From the NCBI RefSeq assembly GCF_001896135.2, contig NZ_MPOH02000011.1, positions 728,183 through 767,865 on the forward strand: a DNA stretch of 39,683 nt. Direction: 5' to 3'. Shown piece by piece: positions 18,932 through 27,930 of the stretch; the stretch's first letter is position 1, and each line of letters starts with the position of its first letter. This DNA is from Streptomyces phaeoluteigriseus. Lineage in GTDB: Bacteria > Actinomycetota > Actinomycetes > Streptomycetales > Streptomycetaceae. The notes under the pieces were generated by a model, which did not search any database, was not told the origin of the DNA, and saw nothing but the letters and a program-made list of their open reading frames with translations. The position numbers and the translations under genes are program-made.

Positions 18932-21511
18932 TCAGTCCGTCGCGATGGCGTTCAGGACGTTCATCCGGCCCGCCCGGAACGCCGGGATCAGCGCGGCGAA
19001 CAGACCCACGAAGGCCGAGGCGACGAAGACACCGATGATCGTCGGCCACGGGATCTCGAGGACGGTCAGGCCCTCCAGTTCGAGGAGCTGCTGGGCGGTG
19101 GCCCCCCAGCCCATGCCCAGGCCGAGGCCGAGCAGTGCGCCGAAGAGGGCGATGACGACCGACTCCAGTCGGATCATGCGGCGCAGCTGCCGGCGCGAGA
19201 GGCCGATCGCCCGCATCAGGCCGATCTCCCGGGTGCGCTCGACCACCGACAGGGCCAGCGTGTTCACCACGCCGAGGACCGCCACGATGATCGCGAGTGC
19301 CAGGAGGCCGTAGATCAGGTTCAGCATCTGCCCGATCTGGTCCTTGAGGGCTTCCTTGTAGTCGGTCTGGTCGCGGACGGAGTACTGCGGGTAGTCGTGC
19401 AGCGCGGACTTCAGCGCGGTGTAGGCGGCTTCCTGCTGCCCTTCCTTCGCCGTGGCGAAGACGAGCTGGTCGAGCGGCATCTTCTCGGCCGGCACGTACT
19501 TGGCGACGGTCGAGATGGAGGCGTACATGGCGCCCTTGTCGATGACGACGTCGTCGCTGGTGATCGCGCGGACCGTGAGCGCGGCGGAGGTGCCGTCCTT
19601 GAAGGCCACCTGGACCTTCGAGCCGATCGTCAGGCCGTGCTTCTCGGCGAAGCCTTCGAAGACGGACATGGAGTCGGGCTTGTAGGCGTCGGCGAGCCTG
19701 CCCGCGACCGTCTCGGTGGTGAGGTCGGTGGCGTAGGTCGGGTCGGCGGCGTTGACGGTCTCGCCCTTGGACGTCTTGCCGTCCGGGGTGGTCAGGTCGG
19801 CGTCGAGGATCTTGTACTCGGTGACGCGTTCCATGCCGGGCGTCGACTTGACGGCCTGCACGGCCTGCGGGGTGATGAGCTGGCCGGTGTCGCTCTGGAT
19901 GATGAAGTCGGTGCCGACGCTCTTGTCGAGCTGGTCGGTGGCGGAGGCCACCATGGAGGAGCCGACCACCGAGAGGCAGGCGACCAGGGCGAGCCCGATC
20001 ATGAGGGCGGCGCCGGTGGCGCCGGTGCGGCGCGGGTTGCGCAGGGCGTTGCGTTCCGCCATCCGGCCGACGGGGCCGAAGGCCCGCAGGACGACGGTGC
20101 CGAGCACCCGGACCAGGCCGCCGGCGAGCAGCGGGCCGATCACCACGAACCCGATCAGGCTGAGCACGACGCCCAGACCGAGCCAGAGGGAGCCTTCGCT
20201 CGCCTTGTCGGCGGCGGAGGCGAGGTAGAGGCCGAACACGCCGCCGCCGGTGAGGAGCAGGCCGAGCACGGCCCGTACGACTCCGGCCTTGCCGTCGGCG
20301 GGGGCGCCGGCGTCGCGCAGCGCGGCCATCGGGGAGACCTTGCCGGCGCGGCGGGCGGGCAGGTAGGCGGCGAGGACGGTGACGACGACACCGAGGATCA
20401 GGCCGATGACCGGGGTCGTCCAGGCCACCGTGAGGTCGTCGGTGGACAGGTTCATGCCGGTCATGCCCATGAGCTTCATCAGGCCGACGGCGATCCCGAC
20501 GCCCGCGGCGACGCCGAGGACGGAGCCGACGACACCGAGCAGCAGGGCCTCGGCCAGGACCGAGCGGTTGACCTGCTTGCGGCTGGAACCGATGGCCCGC
20601 ATCAGGCCGATCTCACGGGTGCGCTGGGCGACCAGCATGGAGAAGGTGTTGATGATCAGGAAGATGCCGACGAGGAAGGCGATCCCGGCGAAGCCGAGCA
20701 TCGCGTACTTCATCACGTCCAGGAACCCGCCGACCTCCTTCTGGTTGGCGTCGGCCGTCTCCTTCGCGGTCTGCACCTTGTAGTCACCGCCGAGCGCGGC
20801 CGTGACGTTCTGCTTCAGCCGGTCGTCGCTCACCCCGGCCGCGGCCGTGACGTTGACGTTGGTGAAGACGCCGGACTCACCGACCAGGATGTCCTGGGCG
20901 GTTCTGGTGTCGAGGTAGAAGATCGCCGCGCCGGGGTTGGTGATCTGGAAGGCGGCGACGCCGGAGATCTTCGCGGTGTGCGTGCCGACCGCGCTGATCA
21001 CGCCGATCTCGTCGCCGACCTTCAGGTCGTGCTTGTCGGCGGTGTCCTCGTCGAGCATGATCTGCGCGGAGTTCCGGGGCGCCGCGCCTTCGGTGATCTT
21101 CATGGTGCGGGCGTCGTTGGCGTTCCAGTTGCCGACGATGGTGGGGCCGCCGCTGGTGGGCGACAGGCTCTCCTTGTCGGCGTCGACGACGGTCACGGAG
21201 GTGGAGAAGACGGTCCCCTCCGCCGACTTCACGCCCTGCGCCTGCTTGACCTTGCCGACGACGTCGGCCGGCATGACCGGCGGCTTGCCGTTGCCCGAGG
21301 TCGTCTCACCGGTGTCGGAGGCACCCTTCGCGCTCACCGTCACATCGGAGGAGGTGGCCGCGAACAGCTTGTCGAAGGTGGTGTTCATGGTGTCGGTGAA
21401 CACCAGCGTCCCGCAGACGAAGGCCACCGAGAGCAGCACGGCCACGGCCGACAGGGCCATCCGCCCCTTGTGCGCGAAGAAGTTGCGCATCGAGGTCTTC
21501 ATGACGGTCAT
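18932..21511 (-). CDS. ABC transporter permease, FtsX/MacB type
   Basis: Membrane subunit of a type VII ABC exporter, 859 residues. It has the duplicated layout: span 1 (ALSAVAVLLSVAFVCGTLVF, about residues 18-37), a large extracytoplasmic domain (about 40-255), an FtsX domain with three spans (about 270-395), two further spans (about 410-470), a second span/extracytoplasmic unit (about 490-720) and a final FtsX domain (about 730-850). The repeated motif EIGLMRAIGSSRKQ and EIGLMRAIGLSRRQ marks both FtsX modules. Such pumps use mechanotransmission to move peptides or lipids, or to resist antibiotics. The start overlaps the ATPase stop as ATGA, so subunits are coupled; a second in-frame ATG lies three codons on. 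The cargo is unknown. Confidence 0.92.
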   Translation of the reverse strand: MTVMKTSMRNFFAHKGRMALSAVAVLLSVAFVCGTLVFTDTMNTTFDKLFAATSSDVTVSAKGASDTGETTSGNGKPPVMPADVVGKVKQAQGVKSAEGTVFSTSVTVVDADKESLSPTSGGPTIVGNWNANDARTMKITEGAAPRNSAQIMLDEDTADKHDLKVGDEIGVISAVGTHTAKISGVAAFQITNPGAAIFYLDTRTAQDILVGESGVFTNVNVTAAAGVSDDRLKQNVTAALGGDYKVQTAKETADANQKEVGGFLDVMKYAMLGFAGIAFLVGIFLIINTFSMLVAQRTREIGLMRAIGSSRKQVNRSVLAEALLLGVVGSVLGVAAGVGIAVGLMKLMGMTGMNLSTDDLTVAWTTPVIGLILGVVVTVLAAYLPARRAGKVSPMAALRDAGAPADGKAGVVRAVLGLLLTGGGVFGLYLASAADKASEGSLWLGLGVVLSLIGFVVIGPLLAGGLVRVLGTVVLRAFGPVGRMAERNALRNPRRTGATGAALMIGLALVACLSVVGSSMVASATDQLDKSVGTDFIIQSDTGQLITPQAVQAVKSTPGMERVTEYKILDADLTTPDGKTSKGETVNAADPTYATDLTTETVAGRLADAYKPDSMSVFEGFAEKHGLTIGSKVQVAFKDGTSAALTVRAITSDDVVIDKGAMYASISTVAKYVPAEKMPLDQLVFATAKEGQQEAAYTALKSALHDYPQYSVRDQTDYKEALKDQIGQMLNLIYGLLALAIIVAVLGVVNTLALSVVERTREIGLMRAIGLSRRQLRRMIRLESVVIALFGALLGLGLGMGWGATAQQLLELEGLTVLEIPWPTIIGVFVASAFVGLFAALIPAFRAGRMNVLNAIATD

Positions 21512-22295
21512 GACGTGCGCCCCCGGGCGTCGAAGTCCTTCATCCGGTCCAGGACCTGCTCGGCCGTCGGCTGGTGCATCTCGTCGACGATGCGGCCGTC
21601 GGCGAGGTACAGGACGCGGTCGGCGTAGGAGGCGGCGACCGGGTCGTGGGTGACCATGACGATGGTCTGGCCGAGTTCGTCCACGGAGCGGCGCAGGAAG
21701 CCCAGGACCTCGGCGCGGCCCGCGAGTCGAGGTTTCCGGTCGGCTCGTCGCCGAAGATGATCTCGGGGCGGGCGGCGAGGGCGCGGGCCACGGCGACGCG
21801 CTGCTGCTGGCCGCCGGAGAGCTGGGTGGGCCGGTGCTTGAGCCGGTCGGCCAGCCCGACGGTCTCGACGACCTGCTGCAGCCAGGCCTTGTCCGGCTTG
21901 CGGCCCGCGATGTCCATGGGCAGCGTGATGTTCTCCAGCGCGTTGAGCGTCGGCAGCAGGTTGAACGCCTGGAAGATGAACCCGATCCGGTCCCGGCGCA
22001 GTTGCGTCAGTTTCTTGTCCTTGAGCCCGGTGATCTCGGTCTCGTCCAGGTAGATCTGCCCGGACGTGACGGTGTCCAGGCCGGCGAGGCAGTGCATCAG
22101 GGTGGATTTGCCGGACCCCGAGGGGCCCATGATCGCGGTGAAGCGGCCACGGGCGATGTCCACGTCGACGTGGTCGAGGGCGACGACGCGGGTCTCCCCG
22201 GACCCGTACGCCTTGACGACCTGCCGCGCCCGAGCGGCAACGGCCGTACGCCCTCCAGTGCCCCCGTGCCTGGGAATGGTCACAGCCGAAGTCAC
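21508..22295 (-). CDS. ABC transporter ATP-binding protein (MacB/LolD type), with an apparent 1-base frameshift
   Basis: Energy subunit for the adjacent permease. The GTG at 22295 is preceded by AGGAG at seven bases and starts [11 protein letters not shown]. Walker A is GPSGSGKST, the Q-loop region is [14 protein letters not shown], the signature is LSGGQQQR, and Walker B is [13 protein letters not shown]. After DSRA the frame turns nonsensical, while the next frame continues with [24 protein letters not shown] sequence (H-loop HDPVAA) to the stop at 21508. One missing base near 21717-21722 explains this; the repaired product is about 262 residues. The intact family sequence on both sides suggests a sequencing error. 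Its leader region carries a 15-bp repeat and a 44-bp hairpin. Confidence 0.88.
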
Positions 22296-22384
22296 GGTAG
22301 ATCTCCTATGTCGAAAGCCGGTGGGACGCGCGAGTGGTGCCGCGTCGAGTGGTGCGTCGGTGCGCGGTGTCACGTCTTTGGTGC

Positions 22385-22460
22385 CACGTCGGTCGGTGCA
22401 AGTCGTTCGGTGCCGAGTCGTTCGGCGTCAAGTTGTTCGGCGTCAAGTCGTTCGGTGCTA
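22385..22460. repeat. Imperfect 15-bp tandem repeats
   Basis: Four clear units are AGTCGTTCGGTGCCG, AGTCGTTCGGCGTCA, AGTTGTTCGGCGTCA and AGTCGTTCGGTGCTA (22401-22460), preceded by one or two decayed ones. The array lies 90-165 bp upstream of the ABC ATPase start. On minus it could encode a 5-residue repeat (APNDL/TPNNL), but no good start exists, so I treat it as DNA. Confidence 0.85.
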
Positions 22461-22648
22461 CGTCGAAGAGTCTGTCGGCGCGACCGGGTGCGGCGCGCTG
22501 GTGCTCGGGCCCGTCTTCGAGGGGGGTTAACCCCACCTCCGGCCGGTGGGGTTGCCCGCCCCAGCGGCGTAAAGCCAGGTTAAGGAGCGACTCGGCCCCA
22601 TCTCCTCCTCCGGCAGTACGAACCCTCCCCGAGCCGTAGTACGGAGGT

Positions 22649-22692
22649 ACCCCTAGGGGCTGTCCACCGGTGGGTGGAGTGCTCCTAGGGGT
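22649..22692. promoter_or_regulatory. 44-bp near-perfect palindrome in the divergent promoter region
   Basis: Outer arms ACCCCTAGGGGC (22649-22660) and GCTCCTAGGGGT (22681-22692) plus inner arms TCCACC/GGTGGA leave a GGTG loop. About 18 of 20 pairs fit, one of them G-T. It lies 130 bp before the MFS start and 354 bp from the ABC start. It is a candidate operator or an RNA hairpin. Confidence 0.65.
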
Positions 22693-22821
22693 CATGTCCA
22701 CCCTCCGACCCGGTCAGGCTCCACCCTCCCGTCGCGTCAAGGTCAAGTGGGAAGCTGTCCGCGGCGATAGGTGCAAGGGGCACGGGACACCGGACCCGGG
22801 ACGGACAGGGGTGGGCATCGG

Positions 22822-24326
22822 ATGGGCGACACCAGACCCGCGACACGGGAAGCCGCAGGGCGGGGCACGGCGGACGGGAAGCGGGGAGCGGTCGTCGCCG
22901 CGCTGATGCTGTCCATGGCGCTGGCCGCGCTCGACTCCACCATCGTCTCCACCGCCGTACCGCAGATCGTCGGTGACCTCGGCGGCTTCTCCGTCTTCTC
23001 CTGGCTGTTCTCCGGCTATCTGCTCGCCGTCACGGTCACCCTGCCCGTCTACGGCAAGCTCTCCGACACCTTCGGCCGCAAGCCCGTGCTGGTGGCGGCG
23101 CGATCCTCTTCCTGCTCGGCTCGCTGCTGTGCGCGCTCGCCTGGAACATGGGCGCGCTGATCGCGTTCCGGGTCGTGCAGGGCCTGGGGGGCGGCGCCTT
23201 GCAGGGCACCGTGCAGACCCTGGCCGCCGACCTCTACCCGTTGAAGGAACGCCCGAAGATCCAGGCCAGGCTGTCCACGGTGTGGGCGGTGTCCGCGGTC
23301 GCGGGACCGGGTCTGGGCGGGCTGCTGGCGGCGTACGCCGACTGGCGGTGGATCTTCCTCGTCAACCTGCCCATCGGCGCGGTGGCGTTGTGGCTGATCG
23401 TGCGTCATCTGCACGAGCCTCGACGAGAGTCGCGGGAGCGCGCGCGGGTCGACTGGGCGGGCGCGCTCGCGGTGTTCGCGACCGGCGGGGTGCTGCTGAC
23501 CGCGCTGGTGCAGGGCGGGGTGGCCTGGCCCTGGCTGTCGGCGCCGTCGCTCGCCCTGTTCGCCGGGGGCCTCGCCCTGGCCGGCCTCGTCGTGGTCGTC
23601 GAACGCCGGGCCGCCGAGCCGATCATCCCGGGCTGGGTGTGGCGCCGCCGTACGATCGCCGCGGTCAACCTCACGCTGGGCGCGCTGGGCCTGCTGATGG
23701 TGGCGCCGACGGTGTTCCTGCCGACGTACGCCCAGGCGGTGCTGGACCTGGATCCGGTGACGGCCGGGTTCGTGCTGTCGGTGTGGACGCTGAGCTGGCC
23801 CTTGTCGGCGGCCCTCAGTCAGCACGTGTACCGGCGCATCGGCTTCCGCGACACCGCCCTCCTCGGCATCGGCGCGGCGACGCTGATCCTGCTCGCGTTC
23901 CCCTTCCTGCCGTATCCGGGCGAGGTCTGGCAGCCGACGCTGCTGATGCTGCTGCTCGGCGCGGCACTCGGCCTGTTCCAACTGCCGCTGCTCGTCGGCG
24001 TGCAGTCGACGGTCGGCTGGTCGGAGCGGGGCACCACCACGGCGTCGGTCCTGTTCTGCCGCCAGAGCGGGCAGACGATCGGCGCGGCCCTCTTCGGGGC
24101 GGTCGCCAACGGGGTGCTGGCGGCGCGGCTGGGCGGCGCGGGCGACCTGGACTCCGTCGCCCGCGACCTGGACGCGGGTGCCCCGGCCGAGGCGACCCGC
24201 CACGCGGTCGCGGACGCCGTGCACGCCGTGTACCTGGGAGCGGCCGGAGCCGCGGCGCTCGCCTTCCTGGTACTGCTGTGCGTGGCCCCACGCCGCTTCC
24301 CGGTACTGAGCGAACCGGACGACTGA
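22822..24326 (+). CDS. MFS drug exporter, DHA2/EmrB-QacA type, with an apparent 1-base frameshift
   Basis: Proton-driven multidrug efflux pump, about 501 residues after repair, with 14 predicted spans. The N-terminal motif LDSTIVSTAVPQIVGDLGG (motif D1 type) lies in span 1. Motif A is YGKLSDTFGRKPV between spans 2 and 3. After VLVA the frame shifts; the continuation ILFLLGSLLCALAWNMGAL lies in another frame. One base is missing near 23096-23102 (GGTGGCGGCGCGATC, expected to read V-A-G-A-I). The C-terminal spans run to residue about 490. The ATG at 22822 has only a weak ribosome site (GGGTGGGCATCGG). The gene diverges from the ABC exporter across a shared control region; both are export systems, so co-regulation is plausible. 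Confidence 0.88.
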
Positions 24327-24723
24327 CCCCCCGCCGGCTCACCGCCCGCCGCTCACCGCCCGCCGCTCATCGCCCGCCGCTCACCGCTCACCGCTCACCG
24401 CTGATCCTCCGTCAACTCGGGTCACGGTCACCCGACATCCGACAGTCGGCGGTCGGCGGTCGGCGGTCGGCGGTCGGCGCCTTGCCGCCCCCCTCCTCCC
24501 GCACCCTCTCCCGCCCCCGTCCCCGCCCGATCCCTCGAAATCGTCAGCGTTAACACGGGTAACACCCCAGCTCGGCGCCCTCGCGGTGAAGGAAGCGCAT
24601 ACCGACCGATCAGTTTGTCGAAACCCTCGCGCCCGCCCGGACCCACCGGTAGCGTGCGTGGCTCGCACCCCCCACCTCCCTGCGGTCCCCTGTCGCGGAC
24701 CCGAGCCACGCAAGGAGTACGGG
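24327..24723. other. Spacer between the MFS gene and the DUF485 gene (397 bases)
   Basis: It begins with simple repeats built on CCGCCGCTCACCG (about 24336-24405), then a heptamer array (24445-24480). Further on, TTAACACGG and GTAACACCC form a direct repeat (about 24550-24568) in the presumed promoter region of the symporter operon. No gene is seen. Confidence 0.6.
24445..24480. repeat. 7-bp tandem repeat (GGTCGGC)n
   Basis: About five consecutive GGTCGGC-type units, the first reading AGTCGGC. It lies downstream of the MFS gene. The motif resembles the GGGTCGC array after pth. Confidence 0.85.
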
Positions 24724-25152
24724 ATGTCCCACGACCCGTCCCCGCCCCATTTCACCTACCCCTGGCAGCCACCTCTGCCGGTACCCGAACCCGCTCACCG
24801 GCAGCCCGCCCATCACGCTCCCCTGGGCCACCACAGCGACCTGCGGCTGCTGCGCACCGCCTACCGGTGGCAGCGGCGCGTCGCCACCCTCACCGCCCTG
24901 GGCTACTTCGTCCTCTTCCTCGTCCTGTCCGCGTTCGCCCCGTCCCTGATGACGAGCCGGGTCAGCACGGGCCTCCCCCTCGGCCTCCTCCTCGCGCTGG
25001 TCCAACTCCCCGTCACCTGGCTGGCGATCGCGCTCTACGAGACCACCGCCCGCCGCCGCGTCGACCCGCTCGCCGACCGCATCCGCAAGCAGTCCGCACT
25101 CGACGCCAGGCGCGAGAGCCGGGGCACCCGCCGCAAGGAGACCGGCCGATGA
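24724..25152 (+). CDS. DUF485 membrane protein (YjcH-like), partner of the symporter
   Basis: A 142-residue protein with a Pro/His-rich N-terminus (residues 1-38). It has two membrane spans (about 60-80, LTALGYFVLFLVLSAFAPSL; about 88-108, LPLGLLLALVQLPVTWLAIAL) and a basic C-terminal tail. The family member YjcH is encoded with acetate permease ActP in many bacteria. The ATG at 24724 follows AAGGAG at six bases. Its stop overlaps the symporter start by four bases (ATGA), so the two are translationally coupled. The precise role of DUF485 is not settled; assistance in symporter assembly or activity is the usual assumption. Confidence 0.9.
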   Translation: MSHDPSPPHFTYPWQPPLPVPEPAHRQPAHHAPLGHHSDLRLLRTAYRWQRRVATLTALGYFVLFLVLSAFAPSLMTSRVSTGLPLGLLLALVQLPVTWLAIALYETTARRRVDPLADRIRKQSALDARRESRGTRRKETGR

Positions 25153-26759
25153 CCGAACTCAACGGTGACGCCCAGACGATGTCCCTCGTCGCCTTCACCG
25201 CCGTCGCCACCATCACCCTGCTGCTGTGCGTGATGACCGGCCCCGACCGCGACGACCTCGACGAGTTCTACACCGGCTACCGCTCCCTCTCCCCCCTGCG
25301 CAACGGCCTCGCCATCGCCGGCGACTACATCTCCGCCGCCACCGTCCTGGGCACCGGCGGCGTCATCGCCCTCTACGGCCAGGACGGCGTCGTCCTCGCC
25401 CTCAGCACCGCCCTTTCGCTGATGCTGCTGATGTTCCTGCTGGCCGAACCCCTGCGCAACGCGGGCCGGTTCACGATGGGCGACGCCCTCGCCCGCCGTA
25501 TGCCGGGACGCACGGTGCGCATCACGGCGTGCGCGGTGACCATCGCCGCGCTGCTGCCGCTGATGCTGGTGCAGCTCGCCGGAACCGGCCAGCTCATCGC
25601 GTTCCTGCTGGGGTTCTCCGGCGACTCGGTGCAGACGGGCTGCATGGTCGGCATGGGCATCCTGATGATCAGTTACGCCATCATCGGCGGCATGAAGGGC
25701 ACCGCCCTCATCCAGATGCTCAAGATCGTGATGCTGCTGGGCTCCGGCACCGTGATCGCCCTCCTCGTCCTGCACCGCTTCGACTGGAACCCCGGCGCCC
25801 TCTTCGACGCGGCGGCCGCGGGCAGCGGGGCGGGCGACGCCTTCCTGCACTCCGGGCTGCAGTTCTCCCACAGCCCCCACCCCGGCCTCGACATGATCAG
25901 CACCCAGCTCGCGGTGGTCCTCGGCGGCGCCTGCCTGCCCCACATCACCATGCGCATGTACACCGCCTCCAACGCCCGCGAGGTACGCCGCTCGATGTCC
26001 TGGGCGGTGTCGGGCGTGGCCCTGTTCGTGCTGGTCATCACGATCGTCGGGTTCGGCGCCACGGCCCTCATCGGCCGCGCGGCGATCACCGGGGTCGACC
26101 CGCAGGGCAACACCGCCTACCTGCTGGGCGCCCGGGCCGCGTTCGGCCAGGACGTGTCCATGGTGGAGACACTGCTGTTCACCACCGTGACGACGTCCAT
26201 CTTCCTCACCGTCCTGGCCTCGGTCGCCGGCATGATCCTCGCCTGCGCCAACTCGCTCGCCCATGACGTGTTCGCCGCCCGCGCGCGGGACATGACCCCA
26301 CGCCGCGAAATGCTGATCGCCCGGCTGTCCGCCCTCGCCGTCGGCGTCCCGACCATCCTGCTGGCCGCGCAGGTGCAGCACCGCAGCCTCCAGCCCCTGG
26401 TCACCCTCGCCTTCTGCATCGGCGCCTCGGCCCTGGCCCCCGCCCTCGTGTACAGCCTCTTCTGGCGCCGCTACACCCGGACGGGCCTGCTGTGCACCCT
26501 CATCGGCGGCACCCTGTCCGTCCTGGTGCTGATGCCGGGCACCAACCTGGTCTCCGGCTCCCCCGTGTCCGCCTTCCCCGACGCCGACTTCAACTGGTTC
26601 CCGTACACCACGACCGGCCTGGTCACCGTCCCCCTCGGCTTCGCCCTCGGCTGGCTCGGCACCTTCGCCTCGGGCCGCCGCAAGGCGGAGGAACAACGGC
26701 ACCAGTACGAGGCCGTGGAGGGCTGGATCCTGGCGGGGGCGGTACGGAGGGGCGACTGA
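25149..26759 (+). CDS. Sodium:solute symporter, cation/acetate (ActP) type
   Basis: Secondary transporter of the SSS family with 536 residues and about 13 spans, importing acetate or related short monocarboxylates with Na+ or another cation. The segment DEFYTGYRSLSPLRNGLAIAGDYISAAT (about residues 37-64) matches the ActP N-terminus, where the DYISAA motif is hallmark sequence. Further motifs are AEPLRNAGRFTMGDALARR (about 98-116), IIGGMKGTALIQMLK (about 179-193) and PHITMRMYTASNAREVRRSM (about 264-283). The C-terminus is short and charged. The gene overlaps the DUF485 stop and forms a two-gene operon. No monocarboxylate-responsive regulator is adjacent. Confidence 0.93.
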   Translation: MTELNGDAQTMSLVAFTAVATITLLLCVMTGPDRDDLDEFYTGYRSLSPLRNGLAIAGDYISAATVLGTGGVIALYGQDGVVLALSTALSLMLLMFLLAEPLRNAGRFTMGDALARRMPGRTVRITACAVTIAALLPLMLVQLAGTGQLIAFLLGFSGDSVQTGCMVGMGILMISYAIIGGMKGTALIQMLKIVMLLGSGTVIALLVLHRFDWNPGALFDAAAAGSGAGDAFLHSGLQFSHSPHPGLDMISTQLAVVLGGACLPHITMRMYTASNAREVRRSMSWAVSGVALFVLVITIVGFGATALIGRAAITGVDPQGNTAYLLGARAAFGQDVSMVETLLFTTVTTSIFLTVLASVAGMILACANSLAHDVFAARARDMTPRREMLIARLSALAVGVPTILLAAQVQHRSLQPLVTLAFCIGASALAPALVYSLFWRRYTRTGLLCTLIGGTLSVLVLMPGTNLVSGSPVSAFPDADFNWFPYTTTGLVTVPLGFALGWLGTFASGRRKAEEQRHQYEAVEGWILAGAVRRGD

Positions 26760-26810
26760 GGGGAGGAGACCGCGGGCGCCTGTTCCGCCGTCGTTCCACC
26801 GCTACCGCCG

Positions 26811-27695
26811 CTATTCCACCGCGCGCCCCGTGAGGGCGCTCAGACTGCCGCGTACGTGATCGATGTGCGCCTGCACGTCGTCCCACCGCTCGCCGTGCTC
26901 GCGCAGCACCCGTTCCGTCTCGCGCGCGATGCGTTCCGCACGCGCGCGTGCCTGCGTGAGAAGTTCGGCGGCACGCGCGCGTGCGTCCTCCTGGCACCGG
27001 CGGGCGGACTCCTCGGCGTCGGCGAGGGCCCGTTTCGCCTCCGACAGCACCGCCTCGGCGTGCGCCACCCGCCGCGTGTGGTGCGCGTCGAGCGCGGCGG
27101 CCCGTTCGGCCTCCTCGCGCTCGGCGGCGGCCCACCGCTCGGCCTGGTCCCTCTCCCGGTCGGCGAGCAGGGCCGCCGTACGCCGGCGCATCTCGCGCAG
27201 GGCAGCGAGTGCCTCGCCCCGGTTCTCCTTCACCTCCCGGCGGGCACCGACGCGGATCTCGTCCGCCTCGGCGCGCGCCGCGAGCAGCTTGTGCCGGGCC
27301 CGTTCCTCTGCCTCCGCGCGCACCTCGTCGGCCCGCTGCCGCGCCGCAGCACGCACCCCGGCGGCATCCGCCTCGGCCTGCGCGACCTGCTCGCGAGCAG
27401 CCCGCCGGGCGCCTTCCCGCACGGCCGCCGCCTCCTCCTGCCCCAGCTGGAAGATGCGCCGGGCACGCTCCCCGAGACCGTCGTACGTCTGTGGCGCCAG
27501 CCGGCTCACGGCCTCCCGCAGCCGTACGGCCTCCGCCTCCATGTCCTTGGCGAGCACGGTCAGCCGGGCGGCCCGCTCCCAGGCGGCGTCCCGGTCGGCC
27601 GAGAGCGCGGCGGTGTACGCGTCGACCTGTGCGGGCCGGTAACCGCGCCCGCGAACGGTCGTGAACCCGGGTGGTGCCATCGAAGCGCTGATCAC
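26811..27695 (-). CDS. Long coiled-coil protein (DivIVA-like N-terminus)
   Basis: Cytoplasmic protein of 294 residues, rich in Ala, Arg and Glu. Residues about 10-40 (FTTVRGRGYRPAQVDAYTAAL) resemble the DivIVA/Wag31 lipid-binding head (…RGY…VDA…). The rest, to about residue 275, is continuous heptad-type helix. It ends ERWDDVQAHIDHVRGSLSALTGR. Such Streptomyces proteins are often mislabelled cellulose-binding proteins; their real roles are probably cytoskeletal or polar (as for Scy or FilP; inference). The GTG at 27695 follows AGGGG at seven bases; a GTG at 27713 is an alternative. It converges with the symporter gene, 51 bp apart, with nothing notable in that gap. Confidence 0.82.
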   Translation of the reverse strand: MISASMAPPGFTTVRGRGYRPAQVDAYTAALSADRDAAWERAARLTVLAKDMEAEAVRLREAVSRLAPQTYDGLGERARRIFQLGQEEAAAVREGARRAAREQVAQAEADAAGVRAAARQRADEVRAEAEERARHKLLAARAEADEIRVGARREVKENRGEALAALREMRRRTAALLADRERDQAERWAAAEREEAERAAALDAHHTRRVAHAEAVLSEAKRALADAEESARRCQEDARARAAELLTQARARAERIARETERVLREHGERWDDVQAHIDHVRGSLSALTGRAVE

Positions 27696-27862
27696 CTTGG
27701 AACCCCTCTCCACCAGACGGACGCGGAATAGATGATTTCGCGCATATCTTGATGTATCAGGCTTAAGTGTTCATAACGCGACACTCCGCGAACAGGTCAC
27801 GGTCAGTCGTGACCGGTCACGCACGGGCCAGGCGTCGGCCGGGCATCGGCCAGGCAGACGAA

Positions 27863-27899
27863 AGGGCCGGACTCCGGTCACCCGACCGGGTCCGGCCCT
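27863..27899 (-). terminator. Terminator of the deaminase/SUKH minus-strand operon
   Basis: Perfect 9-bp arms AGGGCCGGA/TCCGGCCCT enclose a second, nested CCGGT/ACCGG pairing. The structure begins 32 bp past the stop of the SUKH-4 fusion gene, and on minus it is followed by TTCGTCTG. Confidence 0.8.
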
Positions 27900-27930
27900 C
27901 ACCCGCCAACGGGTCAGCGGGACGTACGCC

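Larger units (their letters stand above)
22296..22821. promoter_or_regulatory. Divergent control region between the ABC exporter and the MFS pump (526 bases)
   Basis: It drives the ABC genes leftwards and the MFS gene rightwards. It contains a 15-bp repeat array (about 22385-22460) and a large palindrome (22649-22692), both listed. Two direct copies of TCCACCCTCC follow near 22698 and 22720. No regulator gene is present. Confidence 0.6.

Noticed and set aside
18482..21628. 1048-residue open frame on plus across the ABC permease
   Set aside because: Antisense shadow of a gene with clear FtsX motifs; the product is His/Asp/Gly-rich without features.
22306..22701. Minus-strand open frame with a 5-residue repeat (APNDL-like)
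   Set aside because: No ribosome site, and a Pro/Arg-rich product outside the repeat. It is better explained as a DNA repeat in a promoter region.
22771..22821. Upstream extension of the MFS gene
   Set aside because: The extra residues are polar and Gly-rich, and ATG 22822 matches the family start better.
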